Assembly (NCBI GenBank): GCA_021373175.1
Contig: JAJFTE010000075.1
Span: 1-36,048, forward strand
Length of the DNA stretch: 36,048 bases
Reading direction: 5' to 3'
Source: Actinomycetes bacterium
Lineage (GTDB): Bacteria > Actinomycetota > Coriobacteriia > Anaerosomatales > Anaerosomataceae
Below are positions 1-9,778 of this stretch, one piece after another. The translations under genes were made by a program, and so were the position numbers. The number at the start of each line of letters is the position of its first letter. Position 1 is the first letter of the stretch. The notes beneath the pieces are model-generated. The model made no database searches. It worked only from the letters and a program-made list of their open reading frames with translations, and was not told the DNA's origin.

Positions 1-233
1 TACCCGGGCTTCTGGGCCCGGCAGTCGCGGATCTCCTGCATGACGCCAGCGGCATCGCGAAGGTCGAACATGGGCATCCCCCACATCTCCCAGTACGTGT
101 TGCGGGGATGCGGGTCGTCGGTGTACTCCACCGAGATGGCCCAGCCCTTCTCGAGGCAGTACTCGATCTGGAGGCCGATCTCCTCATCGGTGAGGTCCGG
201 CAGGAACGAGAATGCGCCCTGTGTGATTCGCAT
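1..233 (-). CDS. rbcS: RuBisCO small subunit, N-terminal part (runs off the left edge)
   Basis: Small subunit of ribulose-1,5-bisphosphate carboxylase/oxygenase; it caps the L8 core and has no catalytic residues. The 77 visible residues begin [19 protein letters not shown] and contain the [16 protein letters not shown] segment, both typical of red-type (form IC/ID) small subunits. The start ATG at 233 has GGAGAC a few bases upstream, and this SD overlaps the rbcL stop region, so the two genes are co-transcribed with about 10 bases between them. The C-terminal part, including the hairpin extension expected of red-type subunits, lies outside the window. Identity is secure; completeness cannot be judged. 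Confidence 0.93.
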   Translation of the reverse strand, partial: MRITQGAFSFLPDLTDEEIGLQIEYCLEKGWAISVEYTDDPHPRNTYWEMWGMPMFDLRDAAGVMQEIRDCRAQKPG

Positions 234-243
234 GGCAGTCTCC

Positions 244-2011
<1,768 letters not shown>

Positions 2012-2842
2012 GTGGAGCGAGCAGTCGATATCGATACGATCCGCACCATGGCGCGCCATATGCGTCTGGACATCGTGGACATGATCAGTAAGGCAGGATC
2101 GGGCCATCCTGGCGGCTCGCTCTCCTCGGCAGATATCGTCGCCGCGCTGTACTTCGGCGTGATGAACCACGATCCGCAGCGTCCGCAGTGGCCCGAGCGC
2201 GACCGGTTCGTGCTCTCGAAAGGGCACGCGGCACCCCTTCTGTACTCGGCACTCGCGAATGCAGGCTACTTCGACCGGGATCACCTGAATACGTTGCGGC
2301 AGCTGGGATCCATCCTCCAGGGCCATCCTGACAGCAAGAAGGTACCAGGAGTCGAGGTCTCGACCGGCTCGCTCGGCCAGGGCCTCTCGATCGCCAACGG
2401 CATCGCGCTCGGCTTGCGAGCTGCCGGCTCTGCGTCCACGGTCTATTGCCTGATGGGTGACGGCGAACTCCAGGAGGGTCAGGTGTGGGAGGCCGCGATG
2501 TCAGCCGCGCACTACAAGATCGACAACCTCGTCGCCATCGTCGACCACAACGGGCTGCAGATCGACGGGGCGTGCGCCGACGTCATGGATGTAGGTGACA
2601 TCGAGGCCAAGTTCGAGGCGTTTGGCTGGGTGGTGACCGGTGTTGACGGGCACGACATCCCGGCGCTCGTCGACGCGCTCGCACGGGCCAAGTCCGTTCG
2701 GAGCGCGCCCGCGATCGTGGTGTGCCGAACGGTCAAAGGAAAGGGCGTCTCGTTTATGGAGAACGACGCCGACTGGCACGGCAAGGCGCCTGATGAGGAA
2801 CAGACAGCTTGCGCCGTCACGGAGCTGAGCTGCGAGCTCTAG
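2012..2842 (+). CDS. Transketolase, N-terminal (ThDP-binding) subunit
   Basis: N-terminal half of a split transketolase, which moves two-carbon ketol units between sugar phosphates using thiamine diphosphate and Mg2+. The 276 residues contain GSGHPGG (30-35), KGHAAP (70-75) and the ThDP motif GDGELQEG (149-156) closing with N180. The GTG start at 2012 has AGGGAGA 4-10 bases upstream; no better in-frame start exists. The C-terminal subunit starts 13 bases downstream with its own SD. This two-gene form is common in archaea and many anaerobic bacteria, so it is not a broken gene. Its divergent placement from RuBisCO suggests service in the reductive pentose phosphate cycle, although ordinary pentose synthesis is equally possible. 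Confidence 0.93.
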   Translation: MERAVDIDTIRTMARHMRLDIVDMISKAGSGHPGGSLSSADIVAALYFGVMNHDPQRPQWPERDRFVLSKGHAAPLLYSALANAGYFDRDHLNTLRQLGSILQGHPDSKKVPGVEVSTGSLGQGLSIANGIALGLRAAGSASTVYCLMGDGELQEGQVWEAAMSAAHYKIDNLVAIVDHNGLQIDGACADVMDVGDIEAKFEAFGWVVTGVDGHDIPALVDALARAKSVRSAPAIVVCRTVKGKGVSFMENDADWHGKAPDEEQTACAVTELSCEL

Positions 2843-2855
2843 GAGGGGATGACCC

Positions 2856-3791
2856 GTGCCCAAGCGGGCGACCAGAGAAGCATTCGGCGCGACGCTCATC
2901 GAGTTGGCGGACGAAGGTCTCGACGTGGTAGCCGTTGAAGCGGACCTTTCCAAGTCGACGACCACCGCCACGTTCGCGGCCCGGTACCCGGATCACTTCT
3001 TCAACGTGGGTATCGCCGAGCAGAACATGGTCGGCACTGCCGCCGGGCTTGCCGTCGCGGGCAAGGTCGCCTTCACCGGCTCCTTCGCGGTCTTCGCGAC
3101 CGGACGTGCGTACGATCAGGTGCGTAACACGGTGTGCTACTCGGAGCTGAACGTGAAGCTTGCCCCGACTCACTCAGGCATCACGGTGGGGCCGGACGGC
3201 GGGAGCCACCAGATGATCGAGGATCTGGCGCTTATGCGCGTGCTCCCCGGCATGCGCGTGCTCGTGCCTGCGGACTACCGCGCCGCGCAGGCCGCGCTGA
3301 GAATCGCGGCTACCACGCCTGGTCCCTTCTACGTGCGGCTGGGGCGCGCTGCCCTACAGGACGTGTACGACGGCTCGGCGTCGTTCGAGCTTGGACGCGC
3401 GTACACCGTGCGTGAGGGAAGCGACGTCACGCTCTTCGCCTGCGGGGTCATGGTCGGCGAGGCGCTGTTGGCCGCGGACCTGCTTGCCGAGGAGGGCGTC
3501 TCGGCGGAGGTCGTCGACATCATGACGCTCAAGCCGCTGGATGTGGCGACGGTCGTCTCCTCGGCATGCAAGACCGGAGCCGTCGTGGCGTGCGAAGAGC
3601 ATTCGATCATCGGCGGGCTGGGATCGGCCATCGCTGAAGTCCTGGGCGAGCAACATCCGACCCCATTCGCGCGCGTCGGCGTGCGCGATGTCTTCGGCAC
3701 CTCGGGGGATCCTGCCGCCTTGATGGAGTACTTCGGTCTCACGGCGCGACATGTGGCCGCCGCGGCGCGCGGGGTCATCGCCCGGGCGTGA
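2856..3791 (+). CDS. Transketolase, C-terminal subunit
   Basis: Second half of the split transketolase: the pyrimidine-binding domain followed by the transketolase C-terminal domain, 311 residues. The catalytic glutamate is in VGIAEQNMVG (E55), and the downstream GSFAVFATGRAYDQVRN and HSGITVGPDGGSHQ segments are typical of the family. The start is GTG at 2856 with AGGAGGGG upstream. It is expected to form a heterotetramer with the preceding subunit. A distant homologue, the DXP synthase C-terminal half, is excluded by the paired N-terminal subunit and the short length. Confidence 0.93.
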   Translation: MPKRATREAFGATLIELADEGLDVVAVEADLSKSTTTATFAARYPDHFFNVGIAEQNMVGTAAGLAVAGKVAFTGSFAVFATGRAYDQVRNTVCYSELNVKLAPTHSGITVGPDGGSHQMIEDLALMRVLPGMRVLVPADYRAAQAALRIAATTPGPFYVRLGRAALQDVYDGSASFELGRAYTVREGSDVTLFACGVMVGEALLAADLLAEEGVSAEVVDIMTLKPLDVATVVSSACKTGAVVACEEHSIIGGLGSAIAEVLGEQHPTPFARVGVRDVFGTSGDPAALMEYFGLTARHVAAAARGVIARA

Positions 3792-3856
3792 CCGCTTCGC
3801 AGCTAGCCCATCGCCTGCAGCGTGAGCTGCGTCGCGATCGTGACGAAAGGTGTCAG

Positions 3857-3880
3857 GTCGAACGCTCGGTACCGTTCGAC
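3857..3880. terminator. Small hairpin between convergent genes
   Basis: A perfect 8-bp inverted repeat (GTCGAACG, 8-base loop, CGTTCGAC) lies between the convergent transketolase and Fic-like genes. There is no clear T-tract on either side, so it may be a weak bidirectional terminator or simply a structural element. Confidence 0.35.
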
Positions 3881-3921
3881 AGGATAGAACGTAACGGGCA
3901 CTCGACCTGTATTCGGGCACC

Positions 3922-5256
3922 CTACTCGAGAGACGATGGCACGATGCCCTCATCAGCCTCCACCAGCGCTCGCATGCCCGGGCGGGGCACAAAGACGTAC
4001 GCGCGCCCACGTTTCGTGATGTCCAGGTAGCCTCGGTCCACAAGGTCGAGAAGATCGGTCCGTGCCGTCGCATACACGACGCTATGCGTCGTCCGGTGAC
4101 TGGCGATGCGGAACTCCGCACCGGGGTCCCTCAGTGCTCTGCCGAGTACTGAGCGCTGCCGGTGGTTCAGGCGAGGGTCGTCTTGGAGCAGCGATCTGAG
4201 TTGTTCGTCCTGCTCCTTCAAGCTGCGAATTTGCCCGTCAAGATCCTGGAGCGCCGAGAGCGCCATCTGCACGACGAGCGTTGCGTAGCCCGTCAGGTCG
4301 GTCCCGGAATGCAGACGGGCCTCGCTGTACTCCTTGGGTCCCGCCGAGACGGTCGCGGAGTCTAGCACGCCGTCCTCCCACGAGAGCTTCGTTCGGGACA
4401 GCGAGAGCATACCGAGCACCGGCAGTCCCGCCTTGAGGGCGTAGAGTCTGAAGACCACCCTGCCAACCTGGCTGTTCATGCACGGCAGGGGTCGATACAG
4501 GCGAAACAGATCTGGTAGGAACAACGCGCGGAGCACCGGATGATCGTGGGGGTCCCCTGTGAGGTGGTTCGCGTAATCGCAAATGTACTTGAGCTGTCGC
4601 TCGGCCGCAGCCTGCACCTCTTCGTCGCTGTACTCGGAGGTCATGAGGCCCATGCGCCGCGGCGTGGTCTCCAATGAAGACACACTCAGGCCCTGCAACA
4701 GCAGATCACGCAGTCTGAACATGAGTTCCGGTGAAAAAGGCTGCTTCACCATATCCGTCACGAGGTCCATTGTCGTGAGGGTGTTGACCATGACACGTTC
4801 CGTGTTATTGTGCGGCGCCCGGTCGGACTGGAGCAGCGCGTATCCCTGCTCCTCTGAGATGTTGAGCCCATCGAGCAGCGCGGCGGCGACCGTTTCTGCG
4901 ATTCGTGAACGGACCAGGACGCGCCGGTTCCGGGTGGTGGTGAGCTGCCGGTGCAGGTCCGAGTCCTCGCGGCACAAGCACTGGATTCGGCAGACCGTGT
5001 CCGCGATCTCATGTGTGCGCAGATACCAGTACTGGTTGCCAGCAAGGTCGGGAACCGGCAGCTTGATGCCCGCTGTGCGGTTAACGGTCTTGAGCATCTC
5101 CCAGGTCTCAACGGGGCTCATTTCGGTGGGTAGGCGCATCGTGAGGAACTCGTCCCATGGGAGATACGCGCGGCTCGTGCGCCGCAGAAGGTCAGATAGG
5201 GGACCGCCCTGCACCATGATCCGTTCAATGCGCCTATACGTCGTGCTTTCAGCCAT
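3922..5256 (-). CDS. Fic-fold protein with degenerate catalytic motif and C-terminal winged helix
   Basis: A 444-residue protein. The C-terminal part (about 362-425: LNHRQRSVLGRALRDPG, then TARTDLLDLVDRGYLD) matches the winged-helix tail of many Fic-family proteins. The central region looks like a Fic domain, with the helix-loop-helix at 250-275. The canonical HPFxDGNGRxxR motif aligns to R255-R266 without gaps (RPLPCMNSQVGR), but the catalytic His is Arg, the metal-binding Asp is Cys and the first Arg is Gln. The inhibitory (S/T)xxxE(G/N) element is also altered (ALLDGLNIS, about 126-134). AMP transfer is therefore unlikely; a regulatory DNA-binding role is my inference. The ATG at 5256 has GGGAG 8-12 bases upstream. 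It has no obvious partner gene: it converges with transketolase and diverges from the AOR operon. The Fic assignment rests on motif alignment and the tail. Confidence 0.7.
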   Translation of the reverse strand: MAESTTYRRIERIMVQGGPLSDLLRRTSRAYLPWDEFLTMRLPTEMSPVETWEMLKTVNRTAGIKLPVPDLAGNQYWYLRTHEIADTVCRIQCLCREDSDLHRQLTTTRNRRVLVRSRIAETVAAALLDGLNISEEQGYALLQSDRAPHNNTERVMVNTLTTMDLVTDMVKQPFSPELMFRLRDLLLQGLSVSSLETTPRRMGLMTSEYSDEEVQAAAERQLKYICDYANHLTGDPHDHPVLRALFLPDLFRLYRPLPCMNSQVGRVVFRLYALKAGLPVLGMLSLSRTKLSWEDGVLDSATVSAGPKEYSEARLHSGTDLTGYATLVVQMALSALQDLDGQIRSLKEQDEQLRSLLQDDPRLNHRQRSVLGRALRDPGAEFRIASHRTTHSVVYATARTDLLDLVDRGYLDITKRGRAYVFVPRPGMRALVEADEGIVPSSLE

Positions 5257-5301
5257 GTAGCGCGCTCCCTACGGTTCAGCCGAAGTCTCACGATTGCACC
5301 G

Positions 5302-5307
5302 ACTATA
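5302..5307 (-). promoter_or_regulatory. Extended -10 element for the Fic-like gene
   Basis: On the minus strand TATAGT (5307-5302) is preceded by TG one base upstream, giving an extended -10 element about 46 bases before the ATG at 5256. No good -35 is seen, which is acceptable for extended -10 promoters. Confidence 0.4.
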
Positions 5308-5353
5308 CATCAGCGGACAGTTTCCGATCCGTGAACTAGCAAACATTGCGATA

Positions 5354-5383
5354 TTGACGTTTCACCTGCCCCGTCCTGAAAAT
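5354..5383 (+). promoter_or_regulatory. Putative promoter of the cytochrome b-ferredoxin-AOR operon
   Basis: TTGACG (5354-5359) and GAAAAT (5378-5383) are separated by 18 bases, upstream of the cytochrome b start at 5457. The -10 matches consensus at four of six positions. This is the best promoter-like pair in the intergenic region. Confidence 0.35.
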
Positions 5384-5456
5384 CAAAGTCGCGTACCGTC
5401 CACGCTTGGCGTGCGCTGTGCCCGGCAGCACAGACAACAGGAAAGGGGTGAGGAGT

Positions 5457-6332
5457 ATGGGTAGACGTGCCGTCGTCGGTACCGTCGCGGTGCTCGCGTT
5501 CGCGTTCGCCGTAGCGTACGGAGTGCGGCTGGCGTCGATCCAGGGTGCCGAGCTGCTGTTCAACTCGGCGACGTGGCTCGTGTGGCTCGCACCATTCGCA
5601 GGGGTGTTCGTGGCAGGTCTTACCAAACGCAAGGACCCGGTGGTCGAGGGCGACCGCGTCTTGCGTCACGACGATGCCGCTATCCTCGAGCACTGGACGC
5701 ACGGCGTTGGAACGGCGGTGCTGCTTGCGAGCGGCATCGCGCTGGGATTTTGGTTCATGCCGGCGCTCGTCGGGAGCGGCGAGCCGGTACGGGCCTGGAT
5801 GAACGTACACTTCGCAGCGACCGTGGTGTTCTTGTTCGGCACGTTTTATTACGGCACGAACACGCTCCTGGCGCCGAAGCGCTTCAAGGAGCATCTGCCA
5901 ACCAAGAATGCGCTTGACTACACCAAACGCCACTACGGACGGCTCCTCGGCTTCAAGGAGCTCACGTACCCACCCGAGCGCAAGTACTTCGAGTCCGAGC
6001 GCGTCGCGTATCTCCTGGCGCTCGGTGCGACGCCTCTCATCATCGTCACCGGCCTTGTGAAGGTCGCAGCCCACGCGGTGAACGTCCCAGCGTGGCTCAT
6101 GGCCGTGATAACGCCTGCGCACGACATCGCAGCGATCGCGCTGCTCGCTTTCTTCCTCGCCCACGTCCTGGCTGGCGCCGTCCTTCCCGCGAGTTGGCCC
6201 GTGCTGCGTTCGATGTTCACCGGATACGTGAGCCTCGAGAACGCCGAGAAAGAGCACCCTGGCTGGCTCGCCGAGATCGAAGGGCACGAGATCTCCGAAG
6301 AGCCAGACGCAAACGGCGAGAAGACCGCATGA
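5457..6332 (+). CDS. Membrane cytochrome b subunit (FdnI/YdhU type)
   Basis: Predicted haem b-containing membrane subunit that links a redox enzyme to the quinone pool. The 291 residues carry about six hydrophobic segments, with candidate haem ligands in LEHWTHG, NVHFAAT, TPAHDIAA and LAHVLAG. This pattern resembles formate dehydrogenase gamma subunits and YdhU. The ATG at 5457 was preferred because AAAGGGGTG lies 7-9 bases upstream; an earlier in-frame start at 5406 lacks an SD. A ferredoxin subunit and an AOR-family enzyme follow with short gaps (31 and 30 bases), so the three probably form one membrane-bound complex. The C-terminus (about residues 255-291) is acidic and cytoplasmic-looking. 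Direction of electron flow is unknown. Confidence 0.82.
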   Translation: MGRRAVVGTVAVLAFAFAVAYGVRLASIQGAELLFNSATWLVWLAPFAGVFVAGLTKRKDPVVEGDRVLRHDDAAILEHWTHGVGTAVLLASGIALGFWFMPALVGSGEPVRAWMNVHFAATVVFLFGTFYYGTNTLLAPKRFKEHLPTKNALDYTKRHYGRLLGFKELTYPPERKYFESERVAYLLALGATPLIIVTGLVKVAAHAVNVPAWLMAVITPAHDIAAIALLAFFLAHVLAGAVLPASWPVLRSMFTGYVSLENAEKEHPGWLAEIEGHEISEEPDANGEKTA

Positions 6333-6363
6333 TCGGGTCCAGCAGACCCTGAAAGGATCAATC

Positions 6364-7086
6364 ATGGCAGATATCAAGGCAGATACAGAGAACAGCACGG
6401 CACCCGAGCAGGCGACCAAAGGGGTCAGCCGCCGCGAGTTCATCACCGGCCTCGGCGGTCTCGGCATCGGTGCCGTGCTTGGAGGCGGACTCGTCAAGGG
6501 TTTCCTGCTGCCCGATCAGGTGTTCGCCATCCCGGCTTCGGAAGGCTACATCCTCGTCGACACCAAGAAGTGCGCGGGGTGCACAAGCTGCATGCTGGCG
6601 TGCTCGTTGGTTCACGAGGGCAAGGAGAGTCTCTCCCTGTCCCGGATCCAGGTCACGCAAGACCCGTTTGGCAAGTTCCCGGGCGACGTGGAGCAGGCCC
6701 AATGTCACCAGTGCCCCTACCCGGCGTGCGTTGATGCTTGCCCGACGGGCGCGAACCACGTGGATGCCGCCAACGGAAACGTGCGGACCGTGGACGCGAG
6801 CAAGTGCATCGGCTGCGAACGGTGCGTCAACGCGTGCCCATTCACGCCCTCTCGCGCCCTGTGGAACTTCGAGGACAAGCACGCGCAGAAGTGCGACCTG
6901 TGCGCGAACGCGCCGTACTGGAAAGAGAAGGGCGGACCTGGCGGCAAGCAGGCGTGCGTTACCGTTTGCCCAGTGCACGCGATTACGTTCACGGGCGAGA
7001 TTCCCGTGCAGTCGGACGCCGGATACGACGTGAATCTGCGGAAGAACTCCGGAGACTGGAAGCGGATCGGCCTGTCGGTGGACTAG
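6364..7086 (+). CDS. Four-cluster ferredoxin subunit with twin-arginine signal
   Basis: Iron-sulfur electron-transfer subunit of 240 residues. Sixteen cysteines form four [4Fe-4S] sites: C70/73/76/80, C114/117/122/126, C148/151/154/158, and C177/180 with C198/202. This is the DMSO-reductase beta-subunit (HybA/YdhX-like) layout. The N-terminus contains SRREF at 22-26 followed by a glycine-rich hydrophobic stretch (27-46), a likely Tat signal or anchor, which would place the protein outside the membrane. The ATG at 6364 follows AAAGGATCA. It sits between the cytochrome b and AOR genes and is the natural electron relay between them. The catalytic AOR lacks any signal, so the complex's side of the membrane is unresolved. 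Confidence 0.85.
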   Translation: MADIKADTENSTAPEQATKGVSRREFITGLGGLGIGAVLGGGLVKGFLLPDQVFAIPASEGYILVDTKKCAGCTSCMLACSLVHEGKESLSLSRIQVTQDPFGKFPGDVEQAQCHQCPYPACVDACPTGANHVDAANGNVRTVDASKCIGCERCVNACPFTPSRALWNFEDKHAQKCDLCANAPYWKEKGGPGGKQACVTVCPVHAITFTGEIPVQSDAGYDVNLRKNSGDWKRIGLSVD

Positions 7087-7116
7087 CCTGGAGAAGAGAC
7101 GTAGGGAGACAAATCG

Positions 7117-9156
7117 ATGAGTGGATACACAGGGAAGATCCTTAGGATCAATCTGACTACGAAGACGGTGTCGACCATCGACACCGCGAAGTACGAGCAA
7201 TGGGGCGGCGGCCACGGCATCGGTTCCGCGATCTTCTGGGACCTCGTGCCTGACAAGACGGTCAGCGCATTCGATCCGCGTAACGTCATCACCATCATGA
7301 CCTCACCTCTATCAGGCACCCTCGCCCCGTCCGCTGGCCGCACCGAGGTGCAAGGAATCGGCCCTGAGAGCTGGCCCACCGAGTGGTTTACCCGGAGCAA
7401 CTTCGGCGGGCGCTTCGCGGCGATGCTGAAGTCCGCCGGGTGGGACGGGGTCGTGCTCGAGGGAAAGGCTGACAAGCCCGTTTGGCTCAACATCGTGAAC
7501 GACAAGGTGGTAATCGAGGATGCCAACGGCCTTTGGGGTCTCGACACCTACGAGACCCAGGAGGAGATCTGGCGCAGAGTCACCGGCAACGGCGGGGTCG
7601 GCGATTGGACGGAGACCGCGTCCACGAGGGACGGCGGCCGTACGACCCAGCGTCCCGCGGTGGTGTGCATCGGCCCGGCCGGAGAGAACTTGAGCCGGAT
7701 CGGCAGTCTCACCCACGACGCCGGAAACGGGGCAGGACAGGGCGGGTTCGGCGGGGTCTTCGGCTCCAAGAACCTGAAAGCCGTGAGCGTCCTGGGCACA
7801 GGAAGCGTCTCGGTCGCGGATCCGAGCGCTTTGATGGAAAGCAGGCAGTGGTTCATCGCACAGAGTCAATACTACAATACCAAGGCCGATGTGCCGGCCG
7901 TTCCCGGTACCCCCATGAACCGCCCTCAAGCACCTGGGTACGGGGGCAACTTCTTCGGCACAGCACCCTCCCGGCCGCAGGGTTGCTCTTCCTGTTATGT
8001 CAACTGCCGCAGGCAGACGGAGTCCGGCACCGGGAACGGCTCGCAGTGCGTAGAAGCTGTGTTCTACGCCCCCATGCAGCCTATCGCCGGAGCCTCGGCG
8101 GACCTAGTGCAGCGGTACGGCATAAACGCGTATCATTTCATGGGTCTCGGGTGGCTGCGGGAACTATCGAAGATGGGGATCCTGGGCCCGGGAAAGCAGA
8201 TCGACAGCAATCTGCCGTTCGACCAGTTCGGAACGCTGGGGTTCTTGGAGGCTCTCACAAGGGCCATCTCATTCCGGGAGGACATCGGCGCCGATCTTGC
8301 TGAGGGGTGGGTCAGGGCGGCCGAGAAGTGGGGCCGGCTTGGGGATCTCGACACCGGGTTGCTGGCCTTCCCCTTCTGGGGCTATCCGGAGCATTACGAC
8401 CCTCGGTCGGAGGTCGAGTGGAGCTACGGCTCGATCTTGGGCGACCGCGACATCAACGAGCACTGCTTCAACTTCTACGTGCACTGGATGCCCCTGAACG
8501 CGGCCGCGCAGGGGGTGGAGCCACCAGTATCCGCAAAGGATGTCGCCGAGAAGATCGCAGCGAAGCTCGTCCCGTACAACGACCCGGTGGATCCCATGAT
8601 GCTGGACTACAGCCCCGAAGGGGTCTACTCGGACTCCCGGGTCAAGGAGATAGCCTGGCACCGGCATTACACGCGGTTCTTCAAGCAGTCCCTCGCCTTC
8701 TGCGACTGGGCATGGCCTGACTTCATGAACACGAGCACACCGGAATTGTTGGGGAGCACTCCCGAGGCCGAGCCAAAGTTCTACAACGCGGTCACAGGCC
8801 AGAACATCACGTTCGAAGATGGCATGGAGATCGGGCGGAAGATCTGGAACCTGGACAAGGCGATCTGGGTCCTCCAGGGCCGGCATCGGGACCAGGAAGT
8901 CCACGCAGGGTATGTCTATAAGGTTGGGAGCCCGCTGCCTGATCGCCTGCCGATGTACAAGAACGGTGAATGGACGTATGCCACAGCCCAGGGTAGGACG
9001 CTCGACCAGGCCAAGTTCGAGGACTGGAAGACCAGATTCTACGAGTTCGAAGGGTGGGACTCCACGACTGGATGGCCGACCCGTTCGACTCTTGAGAAAC
9101 TGGGCTTGGGGAACGTTGCGGACGAACTTGAGACCAAAGGTAAGTTAGGGAAGTGA
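7117..9156 (+). CDS. Aldehyde ferredoxin oxidoreductase family enzyme (tungsten/molybdenum, YdhV-like)
   Basis: A 679-residue AOR-family oxidoreductase carrying a bis-pyranopterin W or Mo cofactor and one [4Fe-4S] cluster. The start (GYTGKILRINLTTKTVS) and NFGGRFAAMLKSAGWDGVVLEG-like region are characteristic. Cluster ligands are visible as C290, C293, C297 (CSSCYVNC) and probably C529 (LAFCDWAWP), spaced as in Pyrococcus AOR. Pterin-binding segments include HDAGNGAGQGGFGGVFGSKN. The ATG at 7117 has AGGGAGA upstream. Co-occurrence with a Tat ferredoxin and cytochrome b matches the E. coli ydhYVWXUT group rather than free cytoplasmic AOR, suggesting quinone-linked oxidation or reduction of an unknown substrate. 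Substrate cannot be read from sequence. No cofactor-insertion genes are adjacent. Confidence 0.92.
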   Translation: MSGYTGKILRINLTTKTVSTIDTAKYEQWGGGHGIGSAIFWDLVPDKTVSAFDPRNVITIMTSPLSGTLAPSAGRTEVQGIGPESWPTEWFTRSNFGGRFAAMLKSAGWDGVVLEGKADKPVWLNIVNDKVVIEDANGLWGLDTYETQEEIWRRVTGNGGVGDWTETASTRDGGRTTQRPAVVCIGPAGENLSRIGSLTHDAGNGAGQGGFGGVFGSKNLKAVSVLGTGSVSVADPSALMESRQWFIAQSQYYNTKADVPAVPGTPMNRPQAPGYGGNFFGTAPSRPQGCSSCYVNCRRQTESGTGNGSQCVEAVFYAPMQPIAGASADLVQRYGINAYHFMGLGWLRELSKMGILGPGKQIDSNLPFDQFGTLGFLEALTRAISFREDIGADLAEGWVRAAEKWGRLGDLDTGLLAFPFWGYPEHYDPRSEVEWSYGSILGDRDINEHCFNFYVHWMPLNAAAQGVEPPVSAKDVAEKIAAKLVPYNDPVDPMMLDYSPEGVYSDSRVKEIAWHRHYTRFFKQSLAFCDWAWPDFMNTSTPELLGSTPEAEPKFYNAVTGQNITFEDGMEIGRKIWNLDKAIWVLQGRHRDQEVHAGYVYKVGSPLPDRLPMYKNGEWTYATAQGRTLDQAKFEDWKTRFYEFEGWDSTTGWPTRSTLEKLGLGNVADELETKGKLGK

Positions 9157-9164
9157 GAGACGGT

Positions 9165-9596
9165 ATGGCGACACTCCCTGAGCCGTCCAGGACCTTGGCG
9201 GCAAGGCTTCTCAGCGAGCTAGAATACGAAGAGCAGCTCGTGGGCTACGATATGTCCTCGACCAGTGGAAGCACCCGCCGAGTCTTGTACAGCCTGCACG
9301 AGGTCTGTGACTTCATGAGGATGGAAGGTGTGGACGACCCGATGCTCAGGGGCGGTGGTGGCATTATCGGCTACCTCGACTTCGCTGAGTTGTGCACGTG
9401 GATCGGTGATGTGCTGGGCGACCAAGACCTGGCGACGGCAGTCACCGAGCTCACGGCAAACGACGAGAGCTACCGGGACCAGCTCGTGGCGGTGCGGCGG
9501 TTGGTAAGGGAGCGTTTGGACCAGTGCGAGGTAATGCTTCGGTCGGTGGCCGAGGGCGTCGAGTCCGACGACGCAGCATATGCGGGCGCTGAGTAG
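9165..9596 (+). CDS. Unknown small protein, last gene of the AOR operon
   Basis: A 143-residue, acidic, mostly helical protein that I do not recognise. It has no signal peptide, membrane segment or metal-binding motif; the two cysteines (in ELCTWIG and DQCEVML) are isolated. It begins just after the AOR stop. An in-frame GTG at 9153 overlaps that stop, but the ATG at 9165 has GAGAG 5 bases upstream and is my choice. By position it could be a chaperone or maturation factor for the AOR subunit, comparable to dedicated chaperones of other molybdoenzymes, or a counterpart of YdhW; this is inference only. A strong hairpin follows 6 bases after the stop. Confidence 0.72.
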   Translation: MATLPEPSRTLAARLLSELEYEEQLVGYDMSSTSGSTRRVLYSLHEVCDFMRMEGVDDPMLRGGGGIIGYLDFAELCTWIGDVLGDQDLATAVTELTANDESYRDQLVAVRRLVRERLDQCEVMLRSVAEGVESDDAAYAGAE

Positions 9597-9602
9597 ATCC
9601 TC

Positions 9603-9640
9603 GTTTGGGGTGCCGCCGCGCGAGTGGCGGCACCCCAAAC
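9603..9640 (+). terminator. Terminator hairpin of the AOR operon
   Basis: A perfect 15-bp stem (GTTTGGGGTGCCGCC and its complement) encloses an 8-base loop immediately after the last AOR-operon gene. The following TCATTGTCT is only weakly T-rich, but stem strength and position support transcription termination. Confidence 0.8.
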
Positions 9641-9778
9641 TCATTGTCTGCCACGCCCCACGGAGGCCGCACCGAGCCTCTCGACGACTGCTCGAATCCG
9701 CTCACCTTGGCGGGTCGTTCTTGTTCGGACCGCGGGATTCGCAGCCTGAATTGAGGATTTCTGGAAGGTAGGTCCGCT

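Noticed and set aside
2012-3791. Transketolase as a single gene broken by a frameshift
   Set aside because: The halves are separated by 13 bases, the second has its own GTG and AGGAGGGG SD, and each matches the known split-subunit lengths.
3857-3880. LexA-like box
   Set aside because: GAACG and CGTTC half-sites are present, but the spacing is wider than four bases, so it does not fit the SOS box.
5310-6497. 395-residue minus-strand frame over the cytochrome b gene
   Set aside because: Low-complexity, His/Arg/Glu-rich shadow frame with no SD; the plus-strand gene has membrane spans and family features.
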